33,536 bases of DNA from an uncultured Cytophagaceae bacterium (GTDB taxonomy: Bacteria > Bacteroidota > Bacteroidia > Cytophagales > Spirosomataceae), in contig CAIVPV010000092.1 of assembly GCA_903907915.1 (NCBI GenBank), positions 1 through 33,536 on the forward strand, written 5' to 3'. How positions within the stretch are numbered: the first letter of the stretch is position 1; each line of letters begins with the position of its first letter. Shown one piece after another: positions 6,221 through 16,156 of this stretch. The notes below the pieces were generated by a model. The model did not search any database, was not told where the DNA came from, and was given only the letters and a program-made list of their open reading frames with translations. The position numbers and the translations under genes are program-made.

Positions 6221-9055
6221 GTGCCTAAAGATTCCTCGATTAAATCCGTACTAATTATTGGTTCTGGCCCCATTGTGATCGGTCAAGCTTGTGAATTTGA
6301 TTATGCTGGTTCCCAAGCCGCCCGTTCCTTACGGGAAGAGGGCATTGAGGTAATCTTAATTAACTCAAATCCAGCGACGATTATGACGGATCCGATGAAT
6401 GCGGATCACGTATATTTGAAGCCCTTAGAGAAAGCTTCGATCATTCACATTTTAGAAAATCATCAAGTCGATGCAGTTTTACCTACTATGGGAGGTCAAA
6501 CAGCCTTGAACTTAGCGATTGATTGTGATGCGGCGGGGATTTGGGAAAAATATGGAGTGAAGATTATAGGTGTAGACATTGCAGCTATTGAGACGACGGA
6601 AGATCGCGAGAAATTCCGTTTGAAGATGATCGAAATCGGGGTGGGCGTTTGTAAAGGACGTACGGCTCGTTCTTTTCTGGAAGGAAAAGAAATTGCACAA
6701 GAAACAGGTTTTCCTTTAGTTATTCGCCCATCGTTTACCTTAGGTGGGACCGGTGGTGGTTTTGTGCATGAAGCTAAAGATTTTGATGCAGCCCTAAACA
6801 AAGGTTTGCATGCATCCCCTACACATGAAGTGTTAGTAGAGCAATCCATTATGGGTTGGAAAGAATATGAATTAGAGCTGCTACGTGATAATTTAGGGAA
6901 TGTGATTATCATCTGTTCGATTGAGAACTTCGATCCGATGGGGATTCACACGGGTGACTCGATTACCGTAGCTCCGGCGATGACACTTCCAGATACAATC
7001 TACCAACGCATGCGCGATATGGCGATCAAGATGATGAACGCCATCGGTCAGTTTTCAGGAGGATGTAATGTTCAGTTCTCCTTGAACCCGGAGACAGATG
7101 AGATTATCGCAATTGAGGTTAATCCAAGGGTTTCACGCTCTTCGGCTTTGGCCTCTAAAGCAACCGGATATCCGATTGCAAAGATCGCTGCGAAAATGGC
7201 TATCGGTTATAATTTAGATGAATTAACAAATGCGATTACGGGAACGACGTCTGCTTATTTCGAGCCGGCTTTAGACTACGTAATTGTGAAAGTTCCGCGG
7301 TGGAATTTTGATAAGTTCAAAGGAGCGGATCGTACGTTAGGATTGCAAATGAAATCGGTGGGAGAAACCATGGGTATCGGGCGTAATTTTCAAGAAGCGC
7401 TTCAAAAAGCGTGTCAATCATTAGAGATTAAGCGGAACGGAATGGGAGCGGATGGCAAGGAATTGCGTGATCAAGATGCCATTTTATACTCCTTAGCGAA
7501 TCCATCTTGGAACCGTTTATTCCATATCTACGATGCCTTTAAACTGGGTATTTCGTTCAAAACAATTCAGCAATTAACGAAAATTGATAAGTGGTTCTTA
7601 AACCAAATCGAAGATTTAGTGCGCGTGGAAAAAGAGATGGAGAAGTTCTCTATTCACAATATCCCGACGGTATTATTAGAAGAGGCGAAGCACAAAGGTT
7701 TCGCAGATCGCCAAATCGCTCACACCTTACGTTGCCTCGAATCAGAGGTGTACGATAAGCGTAACGCGGTAGGCATTAAGCGTATTTACAAATGCGTAGA
7801 TACCTGTGCGGCGGAATTCGAAGCGAAGACCCCTTATTATTACTCGACGTTTGGTCAAGAAGGAGCCTCTGCGGTTTTAGATAATGAATCTATTGTTTCA
7901 CCGAAGAAGAAAGTAGTGGTTTTAGGTTCTGGGCCAAACCGTATCGGCCAAGGAATCGAGTTCGACTATTCTTGTGTTCACGGCGTTTTAGCGGCGAAGG
8001 AAGCAGGCTACGAGACGATTATGATTAACTCGAATCCAGAAACAGTTTCGACGGACTTTGACATCGCTGATAAATTATATTTCGAGCCGGTATTCTGGGA
8101 GCACGTGTATGACATCATTCAGCACGAAAAACCAGAAGGTGTTATCGTTCAATTAGGCGGCCAAACAGCCCTGAAATTAGCCGAAAAATTATCGAAATAC
8201 GGCATCAAAATCTTAGGCACTTCGTTCGAAGCCTTGGATTTAGCAGAAGACCGCGGTGCGTTCTCGAGCTTATTAAAAGACTTAGATATCCCGTATCCTA
8301 AGTTTGGGGTATGCGAAGATGCAGACAATGCCGCGGCTTTAGGTCGTGAATTAGGTTATCCTTTATTAGTTCGTCCATCCTACGTTTTAGGAGGGCAATC
8401 GATGAAAATCGTGATCAACGAACAAGAATTAGAGCAACATGTAGTGGATATCTTACGCGATATCCCAGGCAATAAAATTTTATTAGACCACTTCCTAGAG
8501 AATGCAATCGAGGCGGAGGCAGATGCGATCTGTGACGGAGAAGACGTGTACATCATCGGTATGATGGAGCACATCGAGCCAGCAGGTATCCACTCGGGGG
8601 ATTCGCACTCGGTATTACCTCCATTTGATTTATCGGATCACGTGATCAAACAAATCGAAGATCACACCCGTAAAATTGCGGTGGCTTTGAAGACTAAAGG
8701 TCTATTGAACATCCAATTCGCTGTGAAAGACGAAGTGGTATACATCATCGAAGCAAACCCTCGTGCCTCTCGTACGGTTCCATTTATTTGCAAGGCTTAC
8801 CAAGAGCCTTACGTGAATTACGCGACGAAGGTGATGCTAGGGGATAAAAAAGTAAAAGATTTCAATTTCAAACCAGTAAAGAAAGGATTCGCGATTAAGA
8901 TTCCTGTGTTTTCATTTAGTAAATTTCCGAATGTAAATATGGAATTAGGGCCAGAAATGAAGTCAACAGGTGAAGCAATCTATTTCATAGATGATTTGAA
9001 AGATGATTTCTTCCGCAAAGTGTACGGTGAAAGAAACTTATATTTGAGTAGATAA
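6221..9055 (+). CDS. carB: carbamoyl-phosphate synthase large subunit (GTG start; ends without the C-terminal allosteric domain)
   Basis: Duplicated ATP-grasp halves (VLIIGSGPIVIGQACEFDYAGSQAARSLREEG / VVVLGSGPNRIGQGIEFDYSCVHGVLAAKEAG); 944 aa. Confidence 0.97.
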   Translation: MPKDSSIKSVLIIGSGPIVIGQACEFDYAGSQAARSLREEGIEVILINSNPATIMTDPMNADHVYLKPLEKASIIHILENHQVDAVLPTMGGQTALNLAIDCDAAGIWEKYGVKIIGVDIAAIETTEDREKFRLKMIEIGVGVCKGRTARSFLEGKEIAQETGFPLVIRPSFTLGGTGGGFVHEAKDFDAALNKGLHASPTHEVLVEQSIMGWKEYELELLRDNLGNVIIICSIENFDPMGIHTGDSITVAPAMTLPDTIYQRMRDMAIKMMNAIGQFSGGCNVQFSLNPETDEIIAIEVNPRVSRSSALASKATGYPIAKIAAKMAIGYNLDELTNAITGTTSAYFEPALDYVIVKVPRWNFDKFKGADRTLGLQMKSVGETMGIGRNFQEALQKACQSLEIKRNGMGADGKELRDQDAILYSLANPSWNRLFHIYDAFKLGISFKTIQQLTKIDKWFLNQIEDLVRVEKEMEKFSIHNIPTVLLEEAKHKGFADRQIAHTLRCLESEVYDKRNAVGIKRIYKCVDTCAAEFEAKTPYYYSTFGQEGASAVLDNESIVSPKKKVVVLGSGPNRIGQGIEFDYSCVHGVLAAKEAGYETIMINSNPETVSTDFDIADKLYFEPVFWEHVYDIIQHEKPEGVIVQLGGQTALKLAEKLSKYGIKILGTSFEALDLAEDRGAFSSLLKDLDIPYPKFGVCEDADNAAALGRELGYPLLVRPSYVLGGQSMKIVINEQELEQHVVDILRDIPGNKILLDHFLENAIEAEADAICDGEDVYIIGMMEHIEPAGIHSGDSHSVLPPFDLSDHVIKQIEDHTRKIAVALKTKGLLNIQFAVKDEVVYIIEANPRASRTVPFICKAYQEPYVNYATKVMLGDKKVKDFNFKPVKKGFAIKIPVFSFSKFPNVNMELGPEMKSTGEAIYFIDDLKDDFFRKVYGERNLYLSR

Positions 9056-9056
9056 G

Positions 9057-9311
9057 ATGCTGAAATTACTAGCCTTAGGATTAGTGCTGTATTATGTCGT
9101 TATCCCTTTGTTACGCTTTTTGATGAAGGGGTATGTCATCACGCAAGTGCATAAGAAGATGTCCGAACAAGATATTCGCTCGAAGCAAAACGCGACGCGT
9201 GCCCGCAAAGAAGGAAGCATAGATGTGGATTTTGTTCCACCTGCTGCTAAATCCAAGCCTAAGCCAGCAGACGACGGCGATTATGTTCCCTACGAGGAAA
9301 TTAAGGATTAA
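9057..9311 (+). CDS. DUF4834-like small membrane protein
   Basis: 84 aa; N-terminal TM LLALGLVLYYVVIPLLRFL, charged tail; immediately downstream of carB. Confidence 0.7.
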   Translation: MLKLLALGLVLYYVVIPLLRFLMKGYVITQVHKKMSEQDIRSKQNATRARKEGSIDVDFVPPAAKSKPKPADDGDYVPYEEIKD

Positions 9312-9864
9312 CGAGCGACTCAATCACCCTAGGAAAATCGCGGTGTTCTAATACCTGACCTTTTTTAGCCACATCTTCTGCGGTATCGGAAGGTAAGACC
9401 GGGAAAGAACTTTGGAAAATAGTTCCACCTTCATCGTAGTGCTCATTTACGTAGTGAATCGTAATTCCTGATTCTTTTTCCCCTGCAGCTACCACCGCCT
9501 CGTGCACGAAATGTCCGTACATTCCTTTTCCACCAAATTTCGGCAATAAAGCAGGGTGAATATTGACGATTCGTTGTGGAAATGCGTGAACAAACTCCGA
9601 AGGAATCAACCACAAAAAGCCCGCTAAAATAATCCAATCCGTCCGCAAGGATTGAACTTCTTTCAACACCGTTCCGTTCTTATAAGATTCTCTGTCAAAA
9701 ACGCGGCAAGGAATCCCGAGTCGCTCTGCCCGCTGAATAATGCCTGCTGAGGGGTTATTGCAGTAAATGTGGGTGATTTGGACCTGATCGGAACCTCTGA
9801 AATGTTCGATAATTTTTTCGGCATTAGAACCCGAACCAGATGCAAATAAGACGAGATTTTTCAA
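9301..9864 (-). CDS. purN: phosphoribosylglycinamide formyltransferase
   Basis: VLFASGSGSNAEKIIEHF, IILAGFLWLIPSEFV, RIVNIHPALLPKFGGKGMYGHFVHEAV, SGITIHYVNEHYDEG; TTG start. Confidence 0.95.
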   Translation of the reverse strand: MKNLVLFASGSGSNAEKIIEHFRGSDQVQITHIYCNNPSAGIIQRAERLGIPCRVFDRESYKNGTVLKEVQSLRTDWIILAGFLWLIPSEFVHAFPQRIVNIHPALLPKFGGKGMYGHFVHEAVVAAGEKESGITIHYVNEHYDEGGTIFQSSFPVLPSDTAEDVAKKGQVLEHRDFPRVIESLVNP

Positions 9865-9884
9865 AGGTTATCAGTTGTTTAATA

Positions 9885-9892
9885 CAAATTTA
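9885..9892 (-). promoter_or_regulatory. candidate -7 element TAAATTTG upstream of purN
   Basis: TAnnTTTG match on the minus strand 21 nt upstream of the purN start. Confidence 0.4.
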
Positions 9893-9916
9893 CATTCTTT
9901 CAGCTAAATTTAAGGT

Positions 9917-11068
9917 ATGAAAATAGGGATCGTTTGTTATCCGACGTATGGCGGAAGTGGAGTGGTGGCGACAGAACTGGGCAAAGCATTAGCGCTAGCT
10001 GGTCATGAAGTGCACTTTATCACGTATACACAACCTCCGCGTTTGGACATATTTTCTGAGAATATTTACTACCATGAGGTAAGTGTCGCGTCTTATCCAC
10101 TTTTTGAATACCTGCCCTACGAGTCTGCTTTAGCTAGTAAAATGGTGGATGTGACCATCAACGAAAAGTTGGATTTAATTCACGTGCATTATGCGATTCC
10201 ACATGCTTCAGCCGCTTATTTAGCGAAACAAATTCTGAAATACAAAGGCATTCACGTGCCCGTTATTACGACCTTACACGGAACAGATATAACTCTTGTA
10301 GGCCGCGATCCCTCTTTCGAGCCAGTAGTTACTTTTTCGATCAATGAGTCGGATGGCGTGACGGCGGTTTCTGAGAGTTTGAAGAATGATACGTATAATG
10401 AATTTGAGATTTTGAGTCACATCGAAGTGATTCCCAATTTCATTGATTTGCATCGATTCCAAAAGCGCCCGCACGAACACTTTAAGAAATCACTTTGTCC
10501 GAATGGGGAGAAGTTATTGATGCACACCTCGAACTTCCGAAAAGTCAAACGTATCGAAGATATCGTGAAAGTTTTTGCGCTCGTACGCAAGAAGATTCCA
10601 GCCAAATTAGTCTTGATAGGGGATGGTCCAGAACGTTCAGGTATTGAAGCCCTTTGCCGTGAGTTAGAGGTTCAAAATGATGTGCGTTTCTTAGGAAAGA
10701 TGGATGGAATTGAGGAGGCTTTGTCGCTGGCAGATTTATTTTTATTGACATCGGAAAAAGAAAGTTTTGGCTTAGCTGCTTTAGAAGCGATGGCCTGCGA
10801 AGTGCCCGTGATTTCATCTAATGCGGGAGGTATTCCAGAAGTCAATATTCACGGAGAAACAGGTTTTGTAAGTGAGATAGGGGATGTGGAAGATATGGCG
10901 GCGAATGCCATTAAGATGCTAATTGACCCTATTTTGCACGAAAAAATGAAGGCAAATGCGCTAAAGCGTGCGCAGGATTTTGATATTATCAAGATCTTAC
11001 CCTTGTACGAAAAGTTCTATGAACGCATCACATCTAAAAGCTGGAAATTTCCTAAACAGAACGATTAA
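9917..11068 (+). CDS. bshA: N-acetyl-alpha-D-glucosaminyl L-malate synthase (GT4; bacillithiol biosynthesis)
   Basis: MKIGIVCYPTYGGSGVVATELGKALALAGHEVHFITYTQPPRL; ITTLHGTDITLVGRDPSF; LLTSEKESFGLAALEAMACEVPVISSNAGGIPEV. Confidence 0.92.
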   Translation: MKIGIVCYPTYGGSGVVATELGKALALAGHEVHFITYTQPPRLDIFSENIYYHEVSVASYPLFEYLPYESALASKMVDVTINEKLDLIHVHYAIPHASAAYLAKQILKYKGIHVPVITTLHGTDITLVGRDPSFEPVVTFSINESDGVTAVSESLKNDTYNEFEILSHIEVIPNFIDLHRFQKRPHEHFKKSLCPNGEKLLMHTSNFRKVKRIEDIVKVFALVRKKIPAKLVLIGDGPERSGIEALCRELEVQNDVRFLGKMDGIEEALSLADLFLLTSEKESFGLAALEAMACEVPVISSNAGGIPEVNIHGETGFVSEIGDVEDMAANAIKMLIDPILHEKMKANALKRAQDFDIIKILPLYEKFYERITSKSWKFPKQND

Positions 11069-11537
11069 CCTGGCTGTTATCTTCGCAAGCCAGTAACATA
11101 GCGTTCGCCGTCAGGCCAGATACCGGATCTACATACAAAGGAGCTATCTCTGCTAAAGGAGTTAAAATAAATTTGCGCTCTGCAATGCGCGGATGAGGAA
11201 CGGCTAAGTCTGCCTCGGCAATGATCATATCCCCATAATAAAGTAGATCTAAATCGAGTGTTCGAGGACCCCAGCGTTCCTTGCGTTCTCTACCAAATTC
11301 CTTTTCAATCGCTAACATTTCTGTTAAGCAAGCTTGCGGATTTAGTGCAGTGCTCACGAGCAGAACTTGGTTTAAAAAGTCTCCTTGTGGGATGGGACCC
11401 CAGGCTTCGGTTTCATAAATCGACGAATAAACCGATATTTTTCCAATATTTTTTTCAATTAGCGGGTAAGCCCCCTCGAATATTTCCCGGGTATTTCCTA
11501 GATTGCCGCCTAAAGAGAGAAAGAGCTGAGTGATCAT
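11052..11537 (-). CDS. folK: 2-amino-4-hydroxy-6-hydroxymethyldihydropteridine diphosphokinase
   Basis: LSLGGNLGNT, YETEAWGPIPQGDFLNQVL, RWGPRTLDLDLLYYGD, VPHPRIAERKFILTPLAEIAP. Confidence 0.95.
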   Translation of the reverse strand: MITQLFLSLGGNLGNTREIFEGAYPLIEKNIGKISVYSSIYETEAWGPIPQGDFLNQVLLVSTALNPQACLTEMLAIEKEFGRERKERWGPRTLDLDLLYYGDMIIAEADLAVPHPRIAERKFILTPLAEIAPLYVDPVSGLTANAMLLACEDNSQVNRSV

Positions 11538-11563
11538 CTCTTAAAATTACTAATTTCTGCGCT

Positions 11564-12133
11564 ATGCACCCGAATTATTCTGTGGAGGATTTGCAACCCG
11601 GTATGCTTTTATTAGCTGAGCCCTTCTTAGAGGATCCGTCTTTTCATCGTTCAGTGATTTTAGTATGTGAGCACACGAATGCCCATTCGTTTGGTTTAGT
11701 GTTGAATAATAAACAAGAAATTGTCTTCGATTCTTTCGTGGATGAGAAGGTATTAGAAGATGTTCCTTTGTATTCTGGGGGGCCGGTGGATCCTACTATT
11801 ATGCAGTTTGTGCATCGCAGGCCTGATTTAATTCCGGATGGAGTCTTGATTGGACCGGGAATTTATTGGTCAGGTAGTTTTGAAGTTGCGATCGATAAAG
11901 TGGTAGCGGGGGAGATCGGTTTCGATGAAATTAAATTCTTTATTGGCTACTCGGGTTGGGGAGCAGGGCAATTAGAGCGCGAGGTAAAGACGAATGCCTG
12001 GATTTTGCATCCTGGAAATGATAGTTTGGTTTTTGACGAAGCGCACGAGTCTTTGTGGCGGAAGATCATGTATGCCAAAGGGGGTGATTTCAGAATTCTC
12101 TCCACTTATCCGGATGATCCCAATTTAAATTAA
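11564..12133 (+). CDS. YqgE/AlgH family protein
   Basis: LQPGMLLLAEPFLEDPSFHRSVILVCEHTNAHSFGLVLN; FIGYSGWGAGQLEREV. Confidence 0.93.
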   Translation: MHPNYSVEDLQPGMLLLAEPFLEDPSFHRSVILVCEHTNAHSFGLVLNNKQEIVFDSFVDEKVLEDVPLYSGGPVDPTIMQFVHRRPDLIPDGVLIGPGIYWSGSFEVAIDKVVAGEIGFDEIKFFIGYSGWGAGQLEREVKTNAWILHPGNDSLVFDEAHESLWRKIMYAKGGDFRILSTYPDDPNLN

Positions 12134-14229
12134 GAAATTCTAGCCCAGTTTGTGGTGTCTTTCCGTTGAGAGCGTACTTGTTCCCGGATCATTTGATAGC
12201 CTGGCTTCTCGAGATTAGGGTCCTCCTCTAAGATTTTTTGAGCGGTTTCTCTAGCCACTTTCAGTATTTCTCCGTCTTTTGCGAGATCAGCGATCATTAG
12301 ATCGATGGCGCCACTTTGGCGAGTGCCTGAAATGTCACCAGGGCCGCGTAATTGCAAATCAACCTCGGCAATTTCGAAGCCATTATTCGTTTTCACCATC
12401 GTATCGATGCGTTTCTTAGTGTCTGCCGAGATTTTGTAACCCGTCATCAAAAGGCAATAACTCTGTTCAGCCCCTCGGCCCACGCGTCCCCTTAATTGAT
12501 GCAATTGAGATAAGCCGAATCTTTCTGCACTTTCGATGATCATAATGGACGCATTAGGTACGTTCACACCCACTTCAATTACCGTCGTGGCCACCATGAT
12601 TTTGGTTTCGTTTTTCACGAAACGTGCCATCTCGATATCTTTATCAGCCGGCTTCATTTTGCCATGCAAAATTCCCAAAGGAACCTCCGGGAAAGCTCTA
12701 GAAATACTTTCATAACCATCCATTAGGTCTTTGAAGTCCATTTTTTCGGATTCTTCGATGAGCGGATAGACGATGTAGATCTGACGACCTTTGCTTAGTT
12801 CGTTTTGGATGAATCCAAAGACCTGTAAACGGTGGCTATCATAGCGATGCGTGGTCTGAATTGGCTTACGTCCCACGGGTAATTCGTTAATTATCGAAAT
12901 ATCTAAATCTCCATAAAGTGTCATCGCTAAAGTCCGAGGAATCGGCGTCGCCGTCATGACTAAAATATGTGGATGGAAGGTCTTGTTTTTATCCCAAAGC
13001 TTCGCCCGCTGCGCCACTCCAAACCGGTGTTGCTCATCAATGATGCACATCCCTAGGTTCTTAAACTGAACAGAATCCTCAAATAAGGCGTGCGTTCCCA
13101 CTAAAATCTGCAATTTTCCTGATTGTAAATCTTCGTGTAAACCGACCCGATCTTTCTTTTTCACCGAACCCGTCAACTTCGCAATAGTTAAACCTAAAAG
13201 ATCGGCAAACTTCTTTAAACCTTGGTAATGTTGATCTGCTAGAATCTCCGTGGGCGCCATCAGACAAGCTTGCGTCCCATTATCAATCGCCAAAAGCATG
13301 GATATAAACGCTACAATCGTCTTTCCAGATCCCACGTCCCCCTGCAGCAAACGATTCATCTGCTGGCCCGATCGCATATCGGCAAAAATCTCCCGAATTA
13401 CCTGTTTCTGCGCATTCGTTAACTCAAAAGGTAAATGTTCCTGGTAGAACTTAGTTAACAAGACCGCAGAGGAAAAGACTTGCCCCGGGAAAGCCACCTT
13501 GCGGATTAAATTCTGCTTAATTAAGCGTAATTGATTGTAGAAAAGTTCCTCAAATTTTAGTCTCCGTCTGGCTTGGTGAAGCCAATTTTCGCTTTGGGGT
13601 AAATGAATATGATAAAGTGCTTCCTGCTTCGAGATTAATTTAAATTGTGCATTGACCTCCGATGGCAAAGTTTCGCGGATATAAGGAAACGCAATCTCTA
13701 ACAGATTTTTCTGCAAGGTCGCAATGGCCTTACTATCGATATATTTCTTGCGCAGTTTCTCAGTTAATGGATAAACCGGCTGAAAATACTTGCCAGATGC
13801 CTGCTCGCCTTTGTAGACTTCCATTTCCGGATGCGTCATCTGAAGCTGTCCATTGAAGCTAGTCGGTTTACCATAAAAGAGGTAGTCGACTCCGATATTT
13901 AGCGATTTTTCGAGCCATTTGACTCCTTGAAACCAAACAATTTCAATGCAACCTGTCTCATCACAAATTTGAGCCACGATGCGCTGGCGGTGTCCTGCGC
14001 CTATTTTTTCCTTGAAACGGATCCGACCTACGAACTGGGCATGATCCATTTCATCCGTTATGGTCGCAATGGGATGAACAATCGTGTGGTCTTCGTAGCG
14101 GAAGGGGAAATATTGAATTAAATCGCCATAAGTAAACATACCTAGCTCGGTCTGCAAGAGCGTCAGCTTCGCAGGGGTCATCCCACGGAGTTTGGCTAAA
14201 TCAGTATCGAAAAAAGGTACGAGCGACAT
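12130..14229 (-). CDS. recG: ATP-dependent DNA helicase RecG
   Basis: [80 protein letters not shown]. Confidence 0.97.
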   Translation of the reverse strand: MSLVPFFDTDLAKLRGMTPAKLTLLQTELGMFTYGDLIQYFPFRYEDHTIVHPIATITDEMDHAQFVGRIRFKEKIGAGHRQRIVAQICDETGCIEIVWFQGVKWLEKSLNIGVDYLFYGKPTSFNGQLQMTHPEMEVYKGEQASGKYFQPVYPLTEKLRKKYIDSKAIATLQKNLLEIAFPYIRETLPSEVNAQFKLISKQEALYHIHLPQSENWLHQARRRLKFEELFYNQLRLIKQNLIRKVAFPGQVFSSAVLLTKFYQEHLPFELTNAQKQVIREIFADMRSGQQMNRLLQGDVGSGKTIVAFISMLLAIDNGTQACLMAPTEILADQHYQGLKKFADLLGLTIAKLTGSVKKKDRVGLHEDLQSGKLQILVGTHALFEDSVQFKNLGMCIIDEQHRFGVAQRAKLWDKNKTFHPHILVMTATPIPRTLAMTLYGDLDISIINELPVGRKPIQTTHRYDSHRLQVFGFIQNELSKGRQIYIVYPLIEESEKMDFKDLMDGYESISRAFPEVPLGILHGKMKPADKDIEMARFVKNETKIMVATTVIEVGVNVPNASIMIIESAERFGLSQLHQLRGRVGRGAEQSYCLLMTGYKISADTKKRIDTMVKTNNGFEIAEVDLQLRGPGDISGTRQSGAIDLMIADLAKDGEILKVARETAQKILEEDPNLEKPGYQMIREQVRSQRKDTTNWARIS

Positions 14230-14290
14230 ACACGAAAAATTTTGTGAATTTAGGTATATTTACAGAACGATTGCGAAAATTACCCCAAAC

Positions 14291-14806
14291 ATGAAGAGTT
14301 TTTTAGACCAAGAATTTGAATCCGATGGCTTTGTGCTGAGCAATGTCGAAGATTTATTTAATTGGGCGAGGGCGAGTTCGCTTTGGCCCATGAGTTTTGG
14401 TTTAGCTTGTTGTGCGATCGAAATGATGCAGGCATTTGCGTCAGGCTATGATTTGGATCGTTTTGGGGTGTTTCCAAGGCCTTCCCCGCGTCAATCCGAT
14501 GTGATGATTGTGGCAGGAACGGTCACCTTCAAAATGGCCGATCGCATCCGCCGTCTGTATGAACAAATGCCAGAACCTCGTTATGTAATTTCCATGGGCT
14601 CTTGTGCTAATTGCGGTGGCCCTTACTGGGAACACGGTTATCACGTGGTGAAAGGGGTGGATCGCATTATTCCAGTCGACGTATACGTTCCTGGATGTCC
14701 GCCGCGCCCAGAAGCCTTGTTAGGAGGTATTATTAAATTACAAGAAAAGATCAATCAGGAGAGTTTAGTTGCGCCATCGCGCATTTTAGCTGCCTTAAAT
14801 AAATAG
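14291..14806 (+). CDS. nuoB: NADH-quinone oxidoreductase subunit B
   Basis: [55 protein letters not shown] at 14291 preferred over the track start at 14192, which overlaps recG. Confidence 0.95.
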   Translation: MKSFLDQEFESDGFVLSNVEDLFNWARASSLWPMSFGLACCAIEMMQAFASGYDLDRFGVFPRPSPRQSDVMIVAGTVTFKMADRIRRLYEQMPEPRYVISMGSCANCGGPYWEHGYHVVKGVDRIIPVDVYVPGCPPRPEALLGGIIKLQEKINQESLVAPSRILAALNK

Positions 14807-14807
14807 G

Positions 14808-15281
14808 ATGGATTTAGCATCGATCAAAGATTTACTGCAAACGCAATTCAAATTCGAAGCCGAATGGGAAGAGGATTTGTGCCGTTTGACCCTGCCGGCA
14901 GAGCAAATTTTGCCGGTTTGCGAATTTCTTTGGAAAAATCCAGCGACGTATTTCGATTCACTTTCCTGTCTTACGGCCATCGATCAAGGACCCGAGGCAG
15001 GTAAAATGGAGGTGATTTATACCCTATATTCTATCCCAAATCACCTCACTTTGCATTTACGCGTAATCTTAGATCGCTCGTCGCCCACAATTTCCTCTGT
15101 TTCATCTATCTGGAGAACAGCGGATTGGCATGAGCGCGAGGCCTTTGATTTACTAGGTGTACAATTTTCTGGTCATCCAGATTTGCGCAGAATATTGCTA
15201 CCAGAGGACTGGGAAGGGCATCCTTTGCGGAAAGATTACGTGGAGCAATCGAAATACCACGGAATTCAAGTGAAATATTGA
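14808..15281 (+). CDS. nuoC: NADH-quinone oxidoreductase subunit C
   Basis: WRTADWHEREAFDLLGVQFSGHPDLRRILLPEDWEGHPLRKDY. Confidence 0.94.
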   Translation: MDLASIKDLLQTQFKFEAEWEEDLCRLTLPAEQILPVCEFLWKNPATYFDSLSCLTAIDQGPEAGKMEVIYTLYSIPNHLTLHLRVILDRSSPTISSVSSIWRTADWHEREAFDLLGVQFSGHPDLRRILLPEDWEGHPLRKDYVEQSKYHGIQVKY

Positions 15282-16156
15282 TGAAAATAGCCGGATTTAC
15301 TTTTATTCGTAATGCGGTGAAGAACGATTATGCAATCGTGGAAGCTATCACGTCCATTTTGCCTATTTGCGATGAGTTTGTGGTGGCGGTAGGTGCGTCG
15401 GAAGATGAGACTTTGGCCTTAATTCAAGGCATTCCCTCCGATAAAATCAAGATTGTGGAGACGGTGTGGGAAGATTCCAAAAGAGAGGGAGGTTCCACCT
15501 TCGCATTAGAGACAGATAAAGCGCTTCAGGCTATTTCTAAAGACATAGACTGGGCTTTTTATATTCAAGGTGACGAATGTGTTCACGAGGGTGATTTACC
15601 TATTGTCAAATCCGCGATGGAGATGAATTTAGCTGATCCCAATGTCGAAGGTTTACTCTTTCATTACCGCCATTTTTACGGTTCCTATCAGCAAGTGGCA
15701 ATATCTCGACGTTGGTATAGAAGAGAAATTAGGGTAGTCAAAATGCACCCTGGGGTTCATTCTTATAAAGATGCGCAGGGCTTTAGAAAAGACGGGAATA
15801 AGATGAAAGTAAAGCTGATTCCCGCTCATATTAACCATTATGGCTGGGTGAAACCGCCCGAAGGCCTAAATAATAAGGTGCGCAACTTTACGCAATTCTA
15901 CCACGATGATGCTTGGTTAGCCGAAAACGTACCGGCTGATTACCAATTTGATTATGGTAATGCGGAGCGTTTGTTTCGATTTGAAGGCACACATCCGGCC
16001 GTGATGGCGGATCGCGTGGCTAGGTCCAACTGGCCTTTCTATTTTGATCCGGTCGAACTAGAAAAGAAAATGACCTTGCGTCGCAAGATTTTGCAGAAAA
16101 TCGAAGATCTGACAGGTTACCGGGTGGGCGAATACAAAAACTACCGCATGCTATAA
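15281..16156 (+). CDS. glycosyltransferase (GT2-like)
   Basis: AGFTFIRNAVKNDYAIVEAITSILPICDEFVVAVGASEDET..., WAFYIQGDECVHEGD; ATG overlaps the nuoC TGA (TGATG). Confidence 0.75.
   Translation: MKIAGFTFIRNAVKNDYAIVEAITSILPICDEFVVAVGASEDETLALIQGIPSDKIKIVETVWEDSKREGGSTFALETDKALQAISKDIDWAFYIQGDECVHEGDLPIVKSAMEMNLADPNVEGLLFHYRHFYGSYQQVAISRRWYRREIRVVKMHPGVHSYKDAQGFRKDGNKMKVKLIPAHINHYGWVKPPEGLNNKVRNFTQFYHDDAWLAENVPADYQFDYGNAERLFRFEGTHPAVMADRVARSNWPFYFDPVELEKKMTLRRKILQKIEDLTGYRVGEYKNYRML

Noticed and set aside
6496-6912. 138-aa minus-strand ORF inside carB
   Set aside because: Antisense shadow ORF of a strongly conserved gene; Ser/Pro-rich translation typical of such shadows
11258-11533. 91-aa plus-strand ORF inside folK
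   Set aside because: Antisense to an unambiguous folK
14192-14290. Extended N-terminus of NuoB overlapping recG
   Set aside because: Extension [12 protein letters not shown]... does not look like NuoB; ATG at 14291 gives a normal start
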